From: Phylloscopus collybita
Lineage: Eukaryota > Chordata > Aves > Passeriformes > Phylloscopidae
Assembly (NCBI GenBank): GCA_027886175.1
Contig: JAJNNQ010000026.1
Span: 20,180,001 to 20,244,000, forward strand
Reading direction: 5' to 3'
Length of the DNA stretch: 64,000 nucleotides
Below, one piece after another: positions 22,501 to 35,600 of the stretch. Numbering within the stretch: the stretch's first letter is position 1; every line of letters starts with the position of its first letter. A model generated the notes under the pieces. It did not search any database. It was not told the DNA's origin and saw nothing but the letters and a program-made list of their open reading frames with translations. The position numbers were made by a program, and so were the translations under genes.

Positions 22501-25500
22501 GGAAAAAAAGGAATCATTTCATGCAAAGAGGATATTTAGTGTGTATGGTCAACATTTCTGGGAATTTATGACGGACACATTTATTTGAGGCTGTTAAGGA
22601 GGTCTTGCTCTGACTAATAAGTCCTTTGAGAGTCATAATTGAAGCCTGATGGATTGATTACAGTGGATAATTCTTTGTTTCCCAAGCACTATTTTAAAAA
22701 TTCTTTGTACTCTTCCTGTTCAGTTGTTTATAAAATACATTATCTTGTTTTAATCTTTGTAAAGAAGTTAAACTAAGCATGCCTTTATATATATGTGTGT
22801 TACATTTTCCTGAAATATTGTTTAGAGTAATTCTCCCATCTATACAATTTCCTTTACAGTAATTTTTTACAGAAGTACAAGTGCTGATTTAACTGGCCAT
22901 AAAAAGAGAACATTTATTCACAGCATCTGGCTTATATGCTGTGTTCAGACTGGCAAATGTTTTTGTTTGAAACAGCATTGGTTCATCTAGACCATCCCCC
23001 TGCCTGTGTTACTACAGTGCATATTGCACCATTTAATTGAAAACTAAGCAGCCAAATGAATACTATTTTGCAGCATCCAGCATTCCTCCCAAAAGAACTG
23101 TGATACAATACACTGTAGGAACTACTACAAGCTGGCAACAGAAATTTAGCAAATCACATTTCAAAGAAGAGGGAAAGAAAAGGATTTTAATCGTGCTGTA
23201 TACTACTGCTGTATACTACAAAACAAGTTGTAAGTTTTGATGTCCAGATCGTCTTCGTTCTCTCCATCTCTCTTCAAAGCCTTCTCTTCCTGCATCACAC
23301 AACATTTATTTCCTTAAAGTTTTAATGCCAATTTCAGTATATTGGAGTACAGGTGACATAATTCCATTGCTACAACTGGTAGTGTGAATACCATTATATT
23401 CATGTCTAAGTGTTTTTACAAGATCAATTTTCAATTTGGTAAATTCCTAATTTTTTAATTTCAGTACTTAACATGGAAAGAATATGAATTTATGAATACT
23501 ACCTCCCATACTTCTAAAGATGTATTCTCTGTTTGGTTATTCACTCTGATAGGTATGGAAATCTTGAAATATGAAAATTATTCAAGAAATTAAAAAATAT
23601 TTTCTTTGTTATAACATTTTATTTCTTTATCATAAAATAGTTTTGGCCCATATTGAACATTACTCTTTACAGAAAGGCAGAGAAACCTTAGTTTTCAGTT
23701 CATGATTAGGACTTAAAAAAATTACCCAGACATCTTAATTATTTCATCATTGATTTAAACACCACCTAAAAGAGTATCTGCTATATCTTTGCATAGCATT
23801 GACATTAGCTTTAAAGCACAACAAAGCAAGGTTATGTAATCAATTCAAATAGCAGCAGCACCCTTTTTACAACTGTGATCACATCTCAGGCAAATGAGGA
23901 ACTGGCAGACTCAACATGGATTATAATTCTACTCCACACCGTGTTTTCTTCTAAATAACAATCCAGCTCCCAAAAGACAAGTTCTGCAGTAAGCTCCATG
24001 GTGAACGACTGGAGACCAGAGGAGGGAAGGAATGTTTTCTCATGAAAGGAACTTTAAATTGATCCTTTTTCATAGTCAGTAAAAAATGCATGCAAGCATC
24101 ACATTTCCACCCCCAGCCTGGGATGAACATCCCAACCCTGCTGCAACAAAGACTGCTAACACAGCAGCGCAATATCATGTGATCTTCAATAAAACATTAG
24201 CCCACAAAACTACTTTTCTCAAAAACCTAAGCAGATAGTGTGATGCTAGAAAAGTCATTTAATAATTTGAGATCAGGGAAAGAAAATATGCTGCTAAAAT
24301 AAAAGTTGCTGATATATAAGACTCAATATAAAGAATGTAGACTGACAAGAATGTTGGTGTTTGCAAGGAAGTGGCTCTATGAAACATAAATTCATGATAA
24401 ACTATTGTCTAGAATAATCTCTTGGGTTTTACCATTTACTATCATGTACATTCAATGTGGATCCTCATTTCAGACAAATTATGAGCAGTAAAGCAAAAAT
24501 CTAGTAGGAAATCACAGTATAACTGGACAAGGCAAGGATCAATATCCCTGAATGAAGTCCAGTGACACAGGAATTGAATTAGGAAGGATGAAACAACAAT
24601 TCAGAAATTATTAGAAGTCCTCACCTGTTCACTGCTGTCCATTCTCAGCATTCTATCCCATCAGAGAGCCTTTCTCTGAGTTACTGTTCTAGATTTCGAA
24701 CAACTGGGATGAAATTATTGCATACTCAATTTTATCTACTCTATCATACCTTAATAAGCCCATTAAGATTATAACTGAGGAAATACAGGAGAAATCTGCA
24801 ATGGCACACTAAAGTAAGACAGAAGAAAATATTTTATTAAATGGTAAATTCAACGATGAAATAAATATATTGCCTAACAAGTAACACGTTATTTTTATCG
24901 TCCCTTGTTAACCAGAAAAATAATTTGTTCATTCTTGATTGAATTTAGAGTCCACATGTAACAACTCACACCAACTCTGATTAATCACACTTAGTTTTCA
25001 GAAATTATCCTTCTCTTGTTTATACCTTGAAAAAAAATCCCTTCAACTATACTTTAACCAAGATAGAATATTCCAAGCCCAACACCAAAAGCCCTCCAAG
25101 ACAAATGAAAGCCGAGTCCTAATTTTTAGGTCTAGAAATAAGGCCTTCATTTAGGAACAGATATCATTTATTCATACAATTTGATTGCACAAAAAGATTT
25201 TTCTTTTTTACCCCTGAGTTTCATGATGATAGTTATTTGTCAATGTGTGCCAAAGTGGTCACCTGTAAAGTCAGGTAAAATATTACTTGAAGCTCACATT
25301 TGCAGTCCTGGTTCCTTTGTGAATACAATGGATGTGAAAGAACATGAGTTTAACCATCTACATATACAGCTTTGACAAATAAAATTCATGGTCTCAATAA
25401 CTGCCCTGGGACAGACCTTAGAAAAATATCTTTTGTTTCAAAACAACCTGTCTTCTCAAACCGTAAAAAGGAATGTTTGGTCCTGCATTTAACCACATAG

Positions 25501-26384
25501 AACTATAAACAATGTGTATTTTTGATGAAATTTAAAGCTTTAAGGTATATTATAGAGGACATGAAGCTCATTCCACACTGCATAGTCTCTATCACAACAA
25601 ATGTTTCTGCTACAGGTCATTGATGGAAAGGAATGTTAAATGAAGATCACCTTCAGATATCCTGACCTCAGGGACAGACTTGTCAGCTTATCATCTTCCT
25701 TTGTAAATCTTCTGTCTCATCCATCCTCTTTACTTCAGTTCACTTGTTCTTTGAACCTTGCTCTGTAATTTATCACGTTTTTCAAACTGCAAACTATGTT
25801 AAGAGAAGCACAAGCAAACAAGCAGGTGACACCATCTGGTACTCTGTTTCCAAGCTCTTGGATAATGGACTGTTCTGTGTTGCTTTTTCTAACTACTAGA
25901 TATAAAATTGGATTTAGTTTCTCTCCACAGCCTTTCCCTCTGCTTTCTTTCATGACTGTGCTATTCTCCCACTTGTACTCTTGCAAAATAGAAGAAATCT
26001 GTCTGGACCACAAAGAAAGCCAGATTCTCTCTTCAACACTTTGCTTGTACCCTGGCTTTCACAGCAGTCAGTCAAAGCAGTCACAGATATTTACCTACCC
26101 ACAAGACAGTCAGGACCTTCCAACAAAAAATATCTTAAAACTGTCTATTTAACTACAGAAAACACCTGCTTACATGTGTTTATATGTAATTGTTGATAGG
26201 TGGAATAGATGATAGATAGAGGAATAAGGTGACAAACCAGAGAAACAAGTACATAAACAGACTGCTGGTTAGTACTCAGCTCTGGCCATGCCCTGCATCT
26301 GATCTGCAGTCTGCCCTGCAGTCTTCTCATTAAACTGCATTTCTTGCTATTTTGTTGAATGAGCATACTCTCTATTCTGTGACC
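19544..26384. other. Unique AT-rich non-coding DNA
   Basis: Nearly 7 kb without a gene or classified transposon. Small items are a T run near 21543-21554, a 13-bp tandem duplication at 23194-23219, and short GATA-like repeats near 26208-26220. Opposite-strand open frames at 25735-26196 overlap and carry no recognisable domain. Confidence 0.5.
23194..23219. repeat. 13-bp tandem duplication
   Basis: TGCTGTATACTAC occurs twice in direct succession with no mismatch (23194-23206 and 23207-23219). Confidence 0.92.
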
Positions 26385-26975
26385 ATGTGTGAATGTCTAA
26401 GTGCCAGGAATGAATGACCAGGTCATAAGCACCACGTGCTCACAATGTCAGAAATTGAGTCATAGGTTGATGTGTCATCGCGAGAAAGGATAAAGCTGAA
26501 CTAGCTGGCGAGTAGAGTAGAAGCTTGGTAGCCAGATATTAGAGCAGCTTTAGGTCTGGGTGAGATACTGGACAGACTAAAGAGTCTGAGCACTTGGTGC
26601 TGAAGGGACCAGTAAGTCTAATTCAGCACCTGTGGAGGATGTAAGGTCTGGCAGCTGACTAGTGGTAAGGTCGTAGGTCAGGACCAGACAGAAAGCCCTT
26701 TAGTGTGTATGAGTCTGTACAGGAAACAGCTGGGATGCCAAGGGATCCAGTTCACAGCTACTGGTTAAATTTGGAGTGTAAGGCCAATTGCTGGAGGATC
26801 CCTAGAGCTTGTGGCTGTGAGTGTGTGTGTATGCCTAGGTAGCAACAGCTGAACTGTGCCAACATGCCAGCATCTTAGAGGAGAGAGCAGGCATACAAGG
26901 CCAGCTGCTGGATAGACCCAAGTGCATAAGGTCAGCAAGTAAACACATACTGTGTATGTATATGCATGTATATAT
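26385..26975 (+). repeat. GC-richer, internally repetitive block; probable old interspersed element
   Basis: Composition changes sharply from the AT-rich flanks. The block holds a cluster of surviving CpGs (CACGTG near 26433, TCGCGAG near 26479, GGCGAG near 26508, GTCGTAG near 26669) and many TG/CA pairs typical of decayed CpGs. It contains imperfect repeats: GTAAGGCCAATTGCTGGAGG near 26779 versus ACAAGGCCAGCTGCTGGATA near 26897, plus GTAAGGTCTGGCAGCTG near 26641. No reading frame spans it, and I found no TG...CA ends with matching flanking duplications. It has the texture of an avian retrovirus-derived LTR or leader relic, and it feels like a multi-copy sequence, but I cannot name the family. 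Edges are approximate. Confidence 0.4.
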
Positions 26976-28674
26976 TTCCCACTAACAGACCTTCCTCTGG
27001 AACAGCAAGCAAGGGAGGCAGATCAGGCCATTTGAATTTAGATCCTCAGTCATTGCTGGAAGAGTGATTTTGTTCTTGATCTCAGCAGGTGCTGTTCAGA
27101 GCTGAAACTCACTGAAATCCCTTTCAGCAAAAGCCATGTTCTTTCTTTAGGATTGACAAACATATTTTATGTTAACCAAATGAGTTTCAGTATCGTTGGA
27201 GGACTCTGCAAACATAATGCCCCCTTATAGATTTGATGTTGAGGATGTTTCCTAGCTGAACTAAATTCTCCTGTTAAATCTTAGACAATTACTAAGATGA
27301 AAACTTTCAATACACCTGCAGCAATGCCCCTTTGACTCTTAACAGCAGAGTTCACAAAGCTTCTCAAAGAAAGGCATGTTTTGAGGCATTCTCAGATGGC
27401 CCTTGCTACTGCAGGTAAAAGATCAGGAGTCCAGCTCTCTGTTTATAATTCACATACTCTTGTACTCACCTGCATGTTATCTCCAGTTAACCTACATTTC
27501 TCAGACTTCTCCCTGAAAACTCCTATTTGTACTACCCTGCTCACATGCTATTTTTGCAAAACCTTCTTCACGTTCCAAAAAAACTCAGTAGGTGTAGGAA
27601 AGGGGGATGCTAATTGTGGACTTTTCTAGGTACCTTCTGCCCCCTAAGGGCAAGATATCAGAGTGATGTATTGTCTACTTCAAGCAGTCAGCCTCTAGCT
27701 CTCAAACCCCCCTTCTTTTCTCTTATATCCCTTAAGTTTAGGGACCTATGCTTTCTTTACATCCAAGAGTGGTCAAAATAACAACTGAAAATTTTATCCC
27801 ATTGTAACTTTAATTGTTCATGTAAATACAAGAGAGAACAGATATATAACACTATGGAACTCTTTCTTTACACATTTGAATAAGTAATTTTCCTGTATCA
27901 TACCTGAAGCAAAGGGTATAGCACTAATTCTATGGGGCTTTCAGAAATCTGTCCATATATGTTTTCTGACAGTTCAAGCTTCTCCATTCAACACTATGGT
28001 ACCAAATACCCAGAATCTTATATAGGGTAGTAAATTATATGAAACTTCCTCACAACAGAAATATCCTATCTTCCATCTCCTACAGCAGATGGAATCTTTC
28101 TTCTGGAAGATTACAGTTGAATGATGAGTCTTTCTGATAATCTACTGCAAGAGTTTTGAAAATAAAAGCCTAAAGTTAAGCACATAAATCCATACTTAGA
28201 TATCTACCTTATTAAAAGTTGAGGTCACAATAATTTCTTTCAGAGTGTTTCAGAATCAAAGATGGCATGAGCAGGAGAGCCCAAGAGAATATGGCACTAC
28301 TGAAAGCCAGACAGATGTCTGAATAAGACCTCATATTTAGCTGTTCTTGAGCTTCTGTTTTTGAAGAGGTTTTGGCTCATCATTCAAGTTTCATAGTGGG
28401 GAAAGAAGTAGGGAGAAGATTACAATTAAAAAAAAATGTATAAACACCACCAGAAGAAGGTCCCTGGATTCCTGAATGTCTCTGGCTACCCTTTCTAATG
28501 TGTGACTCGTTGCTGGCTGGGAAGGGAATGAGCTTTCATAATGAATAATAAACTCTGCCAGAACTCAGATCTGTTATGCAAATAAACATATTAAATTAAT
28601 TCATTTTCCGTACAGAATAGCTTCTGCCAGGGAATTTGTTGAAAACATTGTTTTGCCATTGACAAAGGCAACGT
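26976..28674. other. Unique non-coding DNA
   Basis: No gene or classified repeat is seen. The stretch just before 28675 (about 28540-28670) is AT-rich with ATGCAAATAAACAT and TTAAATTAATTCATTTTCC, words often seen in conserved non-coding DNA. That is only an impression. Confidence 0.45.
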
Positions 28675-28758
28675 GCCAAATTCAAACCTGGTGTGAGTGG
28701 GCACAAGTCTGCTGGTTTTAGTGGCATTGTGCCCATTCACACCAGGTCTGTAATTGGC
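28675..28758. repeat. 84-bp palindromic element, probable ancient MITE
   Basis: Two 32-bp arms (28675-28706 and 28727-28758) are inverted copies of each other with 28 of 32 positions matching and no gap, around a 20-nt loop. The inner 21 positions (ACCTGGTGTG...GGGCACAA against its complement) match at 20, and the single difference would be a G-U wobble if transcribed on the plus strand. The outer ends read GCCAAATTC and AATTGGC. This form (ends in GGCC/GCCAA, CCTGGTGT arms, GGGCAC inner arms) is reminiscent of short palindromic non-autonomous DNA transposons found as ancient copies across reptiles and birds; I infer that class from memory. Alternatives are a hairpin RNA precursor or a conserved regulatory palindrome derived from such an element. 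No TSD could be defined. Confidence 0.7.
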
Positions 28759-31700
28759 CTATTGTGTTTCAAAGGCTTTCATGATCCAAGAAGTGCCAAA
28801 GTGCAGATAAACAAATTCTTTAGCTATAGAAGAGCTTTTTCAGGGTCAACACTAATTTTCAGTTCACTTAGCAGACATAAACTCCTTCTGGCTGAGTTCA
28901 GTCTGTGACTATACCAACCTTCTAACCTACAGAATGAAAATTCTTGGGTACTCTCAACTCCCTCTCTGCAGAATGGCTAAAATGAGCCAGCTCTGAAGGC
29001 ACCAGCTTCAGAAATTGTATCTCATTAGAAGGTGGGAAACACAACTGATTCAATAAAAATTAACCTGTCCTTCCTGTTTTGACTTCATCCCAGGCAAAAT
29101 CTCTTTCAAGTTTTAGAAATATTTTATTTACTCTTTCTCTTCACAAGTTATGACAAATGTCAAAAACAAAAAAAAGGCTAAGCATATGAAAGAATGTAAG
29201 ACTGACTCTTTCTGTGAAATCTTTAACCTTTTTATAAAACCTGTTTTATGGCTACAAATTATGTAAATAAATATCTCAGTTTTGTGAGAATCTTTTGAAG
29301 TATACCCATGCAATTTCAGAAAAATGTTTCTGAACTCATACTTCATTTTATCTCAACAACACCAAACACTGGTGACTATCCTGATGACTGTCATAAGGAC
29401 ATGATAACAAACATAAAATTTGGCATAGAGTTAGTAAGCTGAGCAGTACAATATTTGCTCAGATAGGTCCAACTACTCTGTGACATTCTATGACCATTAG
29501 AGCAATATGGGTGTCTGAATGATTAGAATAAACAGTGACTGAGAGATTTGGATTCCAATGAAAGAGAATCAAAGATTAATGTGAGAATTAACAGAGTGGT
29601 ATGCAGTATAAAAATAACAAATCAGATATGATACAATTTCTTACTCTAGCTGACTTTAATGTTTTTGGAATGTAAACATGAAGCTGGCTGCGTAAGATCA
29701 GGTCACCTACTGCCTGAGGAGAGCAGACCAAATTTTATTGTCTTGATTTTGGAAGATTTAAATCCTGATTTGTCTTCATTCAGGCATAAGAAGTCCTGGG
29801 GCAATTTCTCTCACATACATATTACTGATTTTCATATTTTCATCATAATTTGTGTTTGGTTTTCTACTTCACCTACTTTTTTTTTTTTTTTTCTATTAGA
29901 AGTACAGCTGCTGCATATATGGGCGGTATCTGTGGCACAAAGCTGAAAAATCAGGTTTCTTGCTGTACAAGTATGGCATAACAGCAAACGGTGCCATTAA
30001 ATCAGAGCTGCAATAATCTCCAGCTCCGCTAACAGATATCTGCACATAACTTCAATGTGACTTATGTGCGAAGATAATGAATTCCATAATGCAAATTTAC
30101 ACATGAGGGTCAAATAAGGAAGTGTTTTGTATTTGACAGTACATTGGGTATTAGGTATTTGTCACAAAATAAATAATTCATCTCGCATAGCTACTTGCTA
30201 TGTAAATGATAGTCTATGTATATTAAAGCATTTAGCACTTAGAATAAAATGGACAGCTGGGGCCAAATGAATATCTCTCAGGACACATTACCATTAGAGC
30301 TCCCCTGTGAGTTTTTAACTCTTTTCACTTCTGAGTGCTGTCATGAGGACATTAATTGAATAAGGCACAGAATTCGTTCTAGTGCCGGCAGAGACACAAA
30401 AAAAGAGAGGAAAATAATGTAAAGCAGCACATTAATTTCAGATTCAACTTTCCCCCAATTTTAATGTTTCTCAAATCCCCCATGTAATTTGGTTCTGATT
30501 CAATTTAGGAAAAAACAAAGGTTAAATATTTTCAAAATATCAAGCAGATGACAATCAATACATAATTTAAATACGTTTAATACAAGATGAGATTTGGGCA
30601 GAATTTAAAGTCAAAAATACCCCGTATATATTTCACATGAATTTAAACAATCGTTGAACACATTCTCTCATTCCAGCCCTCTAAAAATTCTTCTCCTATT
30701 GACTCAGACCCAAAGTGAGCTTTAAATGGAGCATGAAGGCTAACCCAGTAAAGAGTGTCCATGCAAGTGGTTTAAGGGAACCCTCCAGACCCTATGGAGA
30801 GGGTAAATTGGAGTGCATGTTCTCAGTCCTACCCAGTATTGCATAAATTTCCTCTAAAGATAAAAGAGATAGAGGCTGTTTTAACATTCTGTGCCCTGCT
30901 CCTGATGTTAGAAACACCATGAGACTCAAATTGTCTCTCAGACCTGTAGCTGTGAATGCAAGCCCACTAAACTCAGTATAGTTGCCTGAGACATATCCTG
31001 GTTTAAGCTCAGCATCTTGTCTCCACTGGAATTGCTCTGAAATACACAGAACTTATAGCATTCTGTGGTTACTATGAACTGATGTAAACAGACTGGACTT
31101 GATTTACTGATCTAGCTGTTATATATATTTCAATAATCTTTTCCTCCTTGGTTCGAGGATGATCATGTGATACCCCTGCCAACAACCTAGACTTCTCTAG
31201 GGCTAATTTAACAGTTATAGATCAGACTATACAAAAGTATGATATACAAAGAAGTAATTTAGAAAAATTCATAGTATCTGCAATCATCACTGCTGTATCA
31301 CTGTAAAGTCTAAACTACAGTAAAACAGATTATAAAGCCGAATAGTGAAGAAAGACAGAGAAAAGATTCTGATGTTTTAATCATTCACAAAATATGTCTG
31401 TTCTCAAGCTGAACTCCTAAACTCCAAGCCAGCATGAACTCTTATTTTGTAATACTGCATACCAACATTTACTTCAACTTCAGTTTATATTATAATCATA
31501 ATAGTTATCACAAAATGAGTTCACTGCTAAATTCAGTTTTGAATTAAGGTGATGAAATTGAAAGAATTAGATCTGTGAGTGTCCTGGATTTTTAGTGTCC
31601 TGGTTCAGCACAAAATATGTTAACGTAATCAGCATTTGACCTCAACATATTGTCATCCAATTGTGTAAAATAAAAGAAATGGGAAGACAGCATTGGTTAG

Positions 31701-32570
31701 TAAAGATACTTAAATATTTTTGTGTTTTCTTAAATGAGAAGTTATAAGTTCTACTATAAACACAAAGAAAAATCTTTGTCCTTTGAATTCCTGGTCATTT
31801 GAGCTTTCAAGCACAGATCAAAGACATGTGAGACGGTAACACTGTCATTGATAATCCCATCTAGGACTGTGCAAACTTTGGTAAAATGGAGTTTTGTCCT
31901 CAGGTAGCAGTATTAGGATAATGCTGGTGAGCTTCAGACTCCCCTCAGGAATCTGGTGTTATTCAGGTCAGGCAGAAGTCAAGTGAGCCATTTGTGGGTG
32001 TTCTTTATTTGCAGCCAACACAGATGAATACAGTGCTCCACCGTCAGTGTGCCCTTCACTACCTGGCTGGTTTGCTTTACCTAGGGCTGTAAACAGCTTG
32101 CCACATTTTAAGACAGAAAAAAAAAGCTGCCATTGTCTGTGAGGGTGGAGAGTAAGGAGGAAGGGGTTTCTCTTTGGGGCTGTTTAGGGTCATAAAAACA
32201 TAATTTACTTGATAATTTCAGTATTATAGCCTTTCTCACTGCCTTAAAAATGTTGGTCTACAACCTGATAATGCCTCCACAGTCAGCAGTGTAGAAAGGA
32301 GACCTTAGACCTTTTCTGCAATAACTCTAGTCCTGGTGGATTCAAAGTCTCATTGGTTTTGCTCTCAAAGTCACATTTGTAATATGGTGACAGCTGGCTC
32401 AGTGCTTTTTCATGTCATTAAAATCCAATGTCTTAAAAGAGTAAGTTTTGTGAAGCCAAGACACCATTTCAAGCACAGGAAACAAAACAGTATAATAAAA
32501 TCTCAGTTGGCATTTTTTTCTCTCTGAGATAACCTTTCCTTCAGGGCAATAACTGAACGACAGAATTATG
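28759..32570. other. Non-coding; possible conserved element at about 29950-30420
   Basis: No gene is seen. A T16 run lies at 29877-29892. From about 29950 to 30420 the sequence lacks simple repeats and is dense in AT-rich complex words (CTGCAATAATCTCC, CATAATGCAAATTTACAC, GGACATTAATTGAATAAGG), which looks like conserved non-coding DNA. This cannot be tested here. It also holds a small inverted repeat, GCACATAA...TTATGTGC, near 30044-30070. The rest is ordinary unique DNA. Confidence 0.4.
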
Positions 32571-32610
32571 TGGTGTGGTGTGGTGTGGTGCGGTGCGGTG
32601 CGGTGCGGTG
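32571..32610. repeat. Pentanucleotide array (TGGTG)4(CGGTG)4
   Basis: Eight perfect 5-bp units in one phase: four TGGTG (32571-32590), then four CGGTG (32591-32610), followed by TGGGC. The C/T variant is sorted into two pure blocks, so one point change was amplified by later slippage. The second block holds four CpGs in an otherwise CpG-poor region. The pentamer keeps frame only every three units, and the open frames crossing it are not credible genes. Confidence 0.97.
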
Positions 32611-35600
32611 TGGGCATACTGCTATCATGTGCGAGACAGTTCGGACCTCCAGCTGTGAAAGCTGGGAGAAAAAGCAAGGAATATTTCAATGTGGCTAGTG
32701 AAAGTGAAGGTTTGTTTAAACTGATGGAGCACAAAGGGGATCATATATCCCTCTTTGAGACCACCAGCTGGGGTACACATATACAGTGCCCATTCCAGTG
32801 GCATGTGCATGATGCCTCCACTTGCAGACGAGAGCTCTTCTGGGCTCTCTGGGTGACATGAGAATTGAGACAGTTGTCAAGAGTGCCCTGGCAACTAGGC
32901 TTGTGTGAGGTTTGTCTAATTCTGATATTTCTCTCTCTCCTGTGCTTCTTCAGTAGCAGAATGCACAGCTTCTTTGCAGTTGGAAAGCTACATTATCTTG
33001 CTCATGAGCTGCTTTCTCCCCTGCCTGCCTCCCTCTGAGATTGCCCTTTCTCTGTCTGCTCTTGTCGTATCCTCAAGGTCAAAATGTGTGGAAGAAACAT
33101 GATGTTTTTCCAGGTGTTTTTCCTAAACAGCTTACTCTCTGAAGATGCCATTGTTACATGCTGCACGATAATAGGAGCTAAATGCAGATGATGAGTATTT
33201 AATGCAGAATACCGAGTTTTCAAACCTTTCTTTATTTCAGCTTGGGACAGACACTGCTTTGAGGAAGAAAATTTTGAAGTGAGTAACTGGAAATTGATTT
33301 GGATCAATCAAAGGATTTAATTTTTATTAAATTATTCTTGCAATTTGATTTTGAATCATATAAAAATACAGTGGATAAGTGTGATAGTCAAATAGAATAT
33401 TATTCATTTCAAAGGAGAAATTAAGGCATCTTGTTCTAACAATTTCAAAAACCAGGTTTTGTTTTTGCCAAAATAAAATGCCAATTGGATGTGAATACCC
33501 CTACAAACCATTCCAATTTCAGTGAAATGTTATTTGCAGCTTGAAATTTCTTTCATCTTTTTTCCTTACCCCTGCTAAACAGACATCACTTTCACAGCAA
33601 AAGGTAAAGAAACCAACATGTACAAAATAAATACATGGTTTCCATTTGTTTATTCATGTGTACGTTTAACCTATTCCAGATCCAGAGGCCATTGGATTTC
33701 ATAGAGATTTCCTTGAACTCTTTCCATTCCTGTAATTTCTGAGCAAATGTTGAGAAAAGCACAAGCAGCTTATGTGCATCCCCATATCACATTCTTTCCA
33801 TGAATCTGCATGCTAATCCACATATTAGCCATTCTGAGGTCTGTCTTGATGAACAATTCGTGTATTTTGATGTGCAAAGCTTTGACAAAACTATTTCCTA
33901 ACCCATCTTTACCTATGCAAGGAATTTGAGTTTTGATCCCAAGAGCATGTAGCACTTATCTGCTTCTTGTATAATACACTCTTTTCCTTTCCTTCTCACT
34001 TTGATTACTTCTGAAGTCTAGTATGTTATTTTCCATTATTTGGGGTTTTTTTATTATTTGTTCTTCTTTTCTTAGTTTGCTCTCATTATTTGTCTTTCTT
34101 CTTTGCTATTGCTTTATTTGTTTGCATTCTGTTTCTGCAATAATTTTCCCTTTGCTATTATTTTTCTTCATTAGTTGGAGTGAACATTTATCTCTGCATA
34201 TCATGTAGCTTGTTTTTATTTCATTATTCCCTGTGTTTGTGTTACACAGCCACCACTGCTCAGCCTCACTAAGTCTTCTAAAGGCAACTCTTATCAATAC
34301 AGCACCACCGAACCTCACAGATAATGCTTTATTAAATGTTACACTGAAGCTGAAATCTTACACAGTAGGTAGCATAAAATCATTACCAGCTTGAATGTTT
34401 TTGAGGATCAAGATGATAATGATAAGAGCAATGTCCCAACAGGGGACTCACCACTTATTACTTAATCCACAAGCCCCCTATAGGTGTATTTTGGTGTCAT
34501 TGAATGCCCACCCAAGGGTTGTATGAAAGCCTGAAGAAGCTAAGACACATCAATGGTTCTGTAAAGGTCTTGTAACACAACCTAAGCTCTCTGGGGTTTT
34601 TAGGGACTTTTTGTTATTAATAAAAAGTTAATGGGAAGTAAAAATATTGCATGGGAAATGTGTGCATAAAAGCCTTACTTTCTTTATGACTCTCTCCTGC
34701 AAAACTGCCCAGGAAATAAAATCCCACACTGTCTTTTCCTTTTGAATAGTATACGTGAGTGATCTCTCATCTCTTCTTTATCTGTGGGATATTTAGATAT
34801 GTAATATAAAAAGGATTTGTAAAACAAATAGTGCTCCCCACACTATAGATTTCTCCAGTCAGAGCAAATGCAATGTCATTCACTTCACAATCTGAACTAT
34901 ATTTCAGATATGAGAGGCTAAAATAAGTTAATATTTTCCTGAGCAAAGCTATCAAACAGACAAACAATATAATAATGTTATATGGTCTTTCCTTCTCCTC
35001 ATGTCAGTGTAGATCTTTGATCCTCAGGTTCAGTTTTAGAATCTTAAAGAACTGAGATCTACTATTTCTTTAATAATATCAGCATTTTCATGAACTGTGT
35101 AATGTCCTCTACCCAGATGGTCAAGATTTTCAGGAAGATTATGTCTCCCTTTTGAATTATTTATAATGTTTTGAAGGTCTCTGTTCTACTACAACTCAGC
35201 ATTTCCCTCTAAAGCTCTTAGGATTTATCTATAGTAACAGTCAGGGGTTGGGGTTTATTGGTTTTTATTTTCTTTTTTTTTTCTCCCATTTGGACCCAAA
35301 CATAAACAGGTCAAGTCCAGCACTCTCCAATGAGATCAGTGTTACAGGAGCATGGACTTAGTGTGTTATGTATGCTGCTCAGGGAAGAGAGAGGTCCCCA
35401 CAGTGAATCTAATTTGTATAAAATAACAGAGATCTCCACTGTCTGTTACTCTTACCATTGACATGCAAATGACAAAGCCCTCAAGTCACGGCTGTACTAC
35501 ATCACCTAAAGAAGCAGAGGTTGAATCCTAGCCCTAATTCCTAAAAATCACAGCAGGACCAGGAATTTACGCACTACTCTATAGAAGATAATTCATACCA

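Noticed and set aside
29455..29500. GTCCAACTACTCTGTGACATTCTATG as a second CR1 tail
   Set aside because: Only a short resemblance to the CR1 end. None of the upstream CR1 words is present and there is no octamer repetition.
32571..32610. CRISPR-like or protein-coding repeat
   Set aside because: A 5-bp perfect unit without spacers is a simple tandem repeat. The reading frame shifts with each unit and no protein continues from it.
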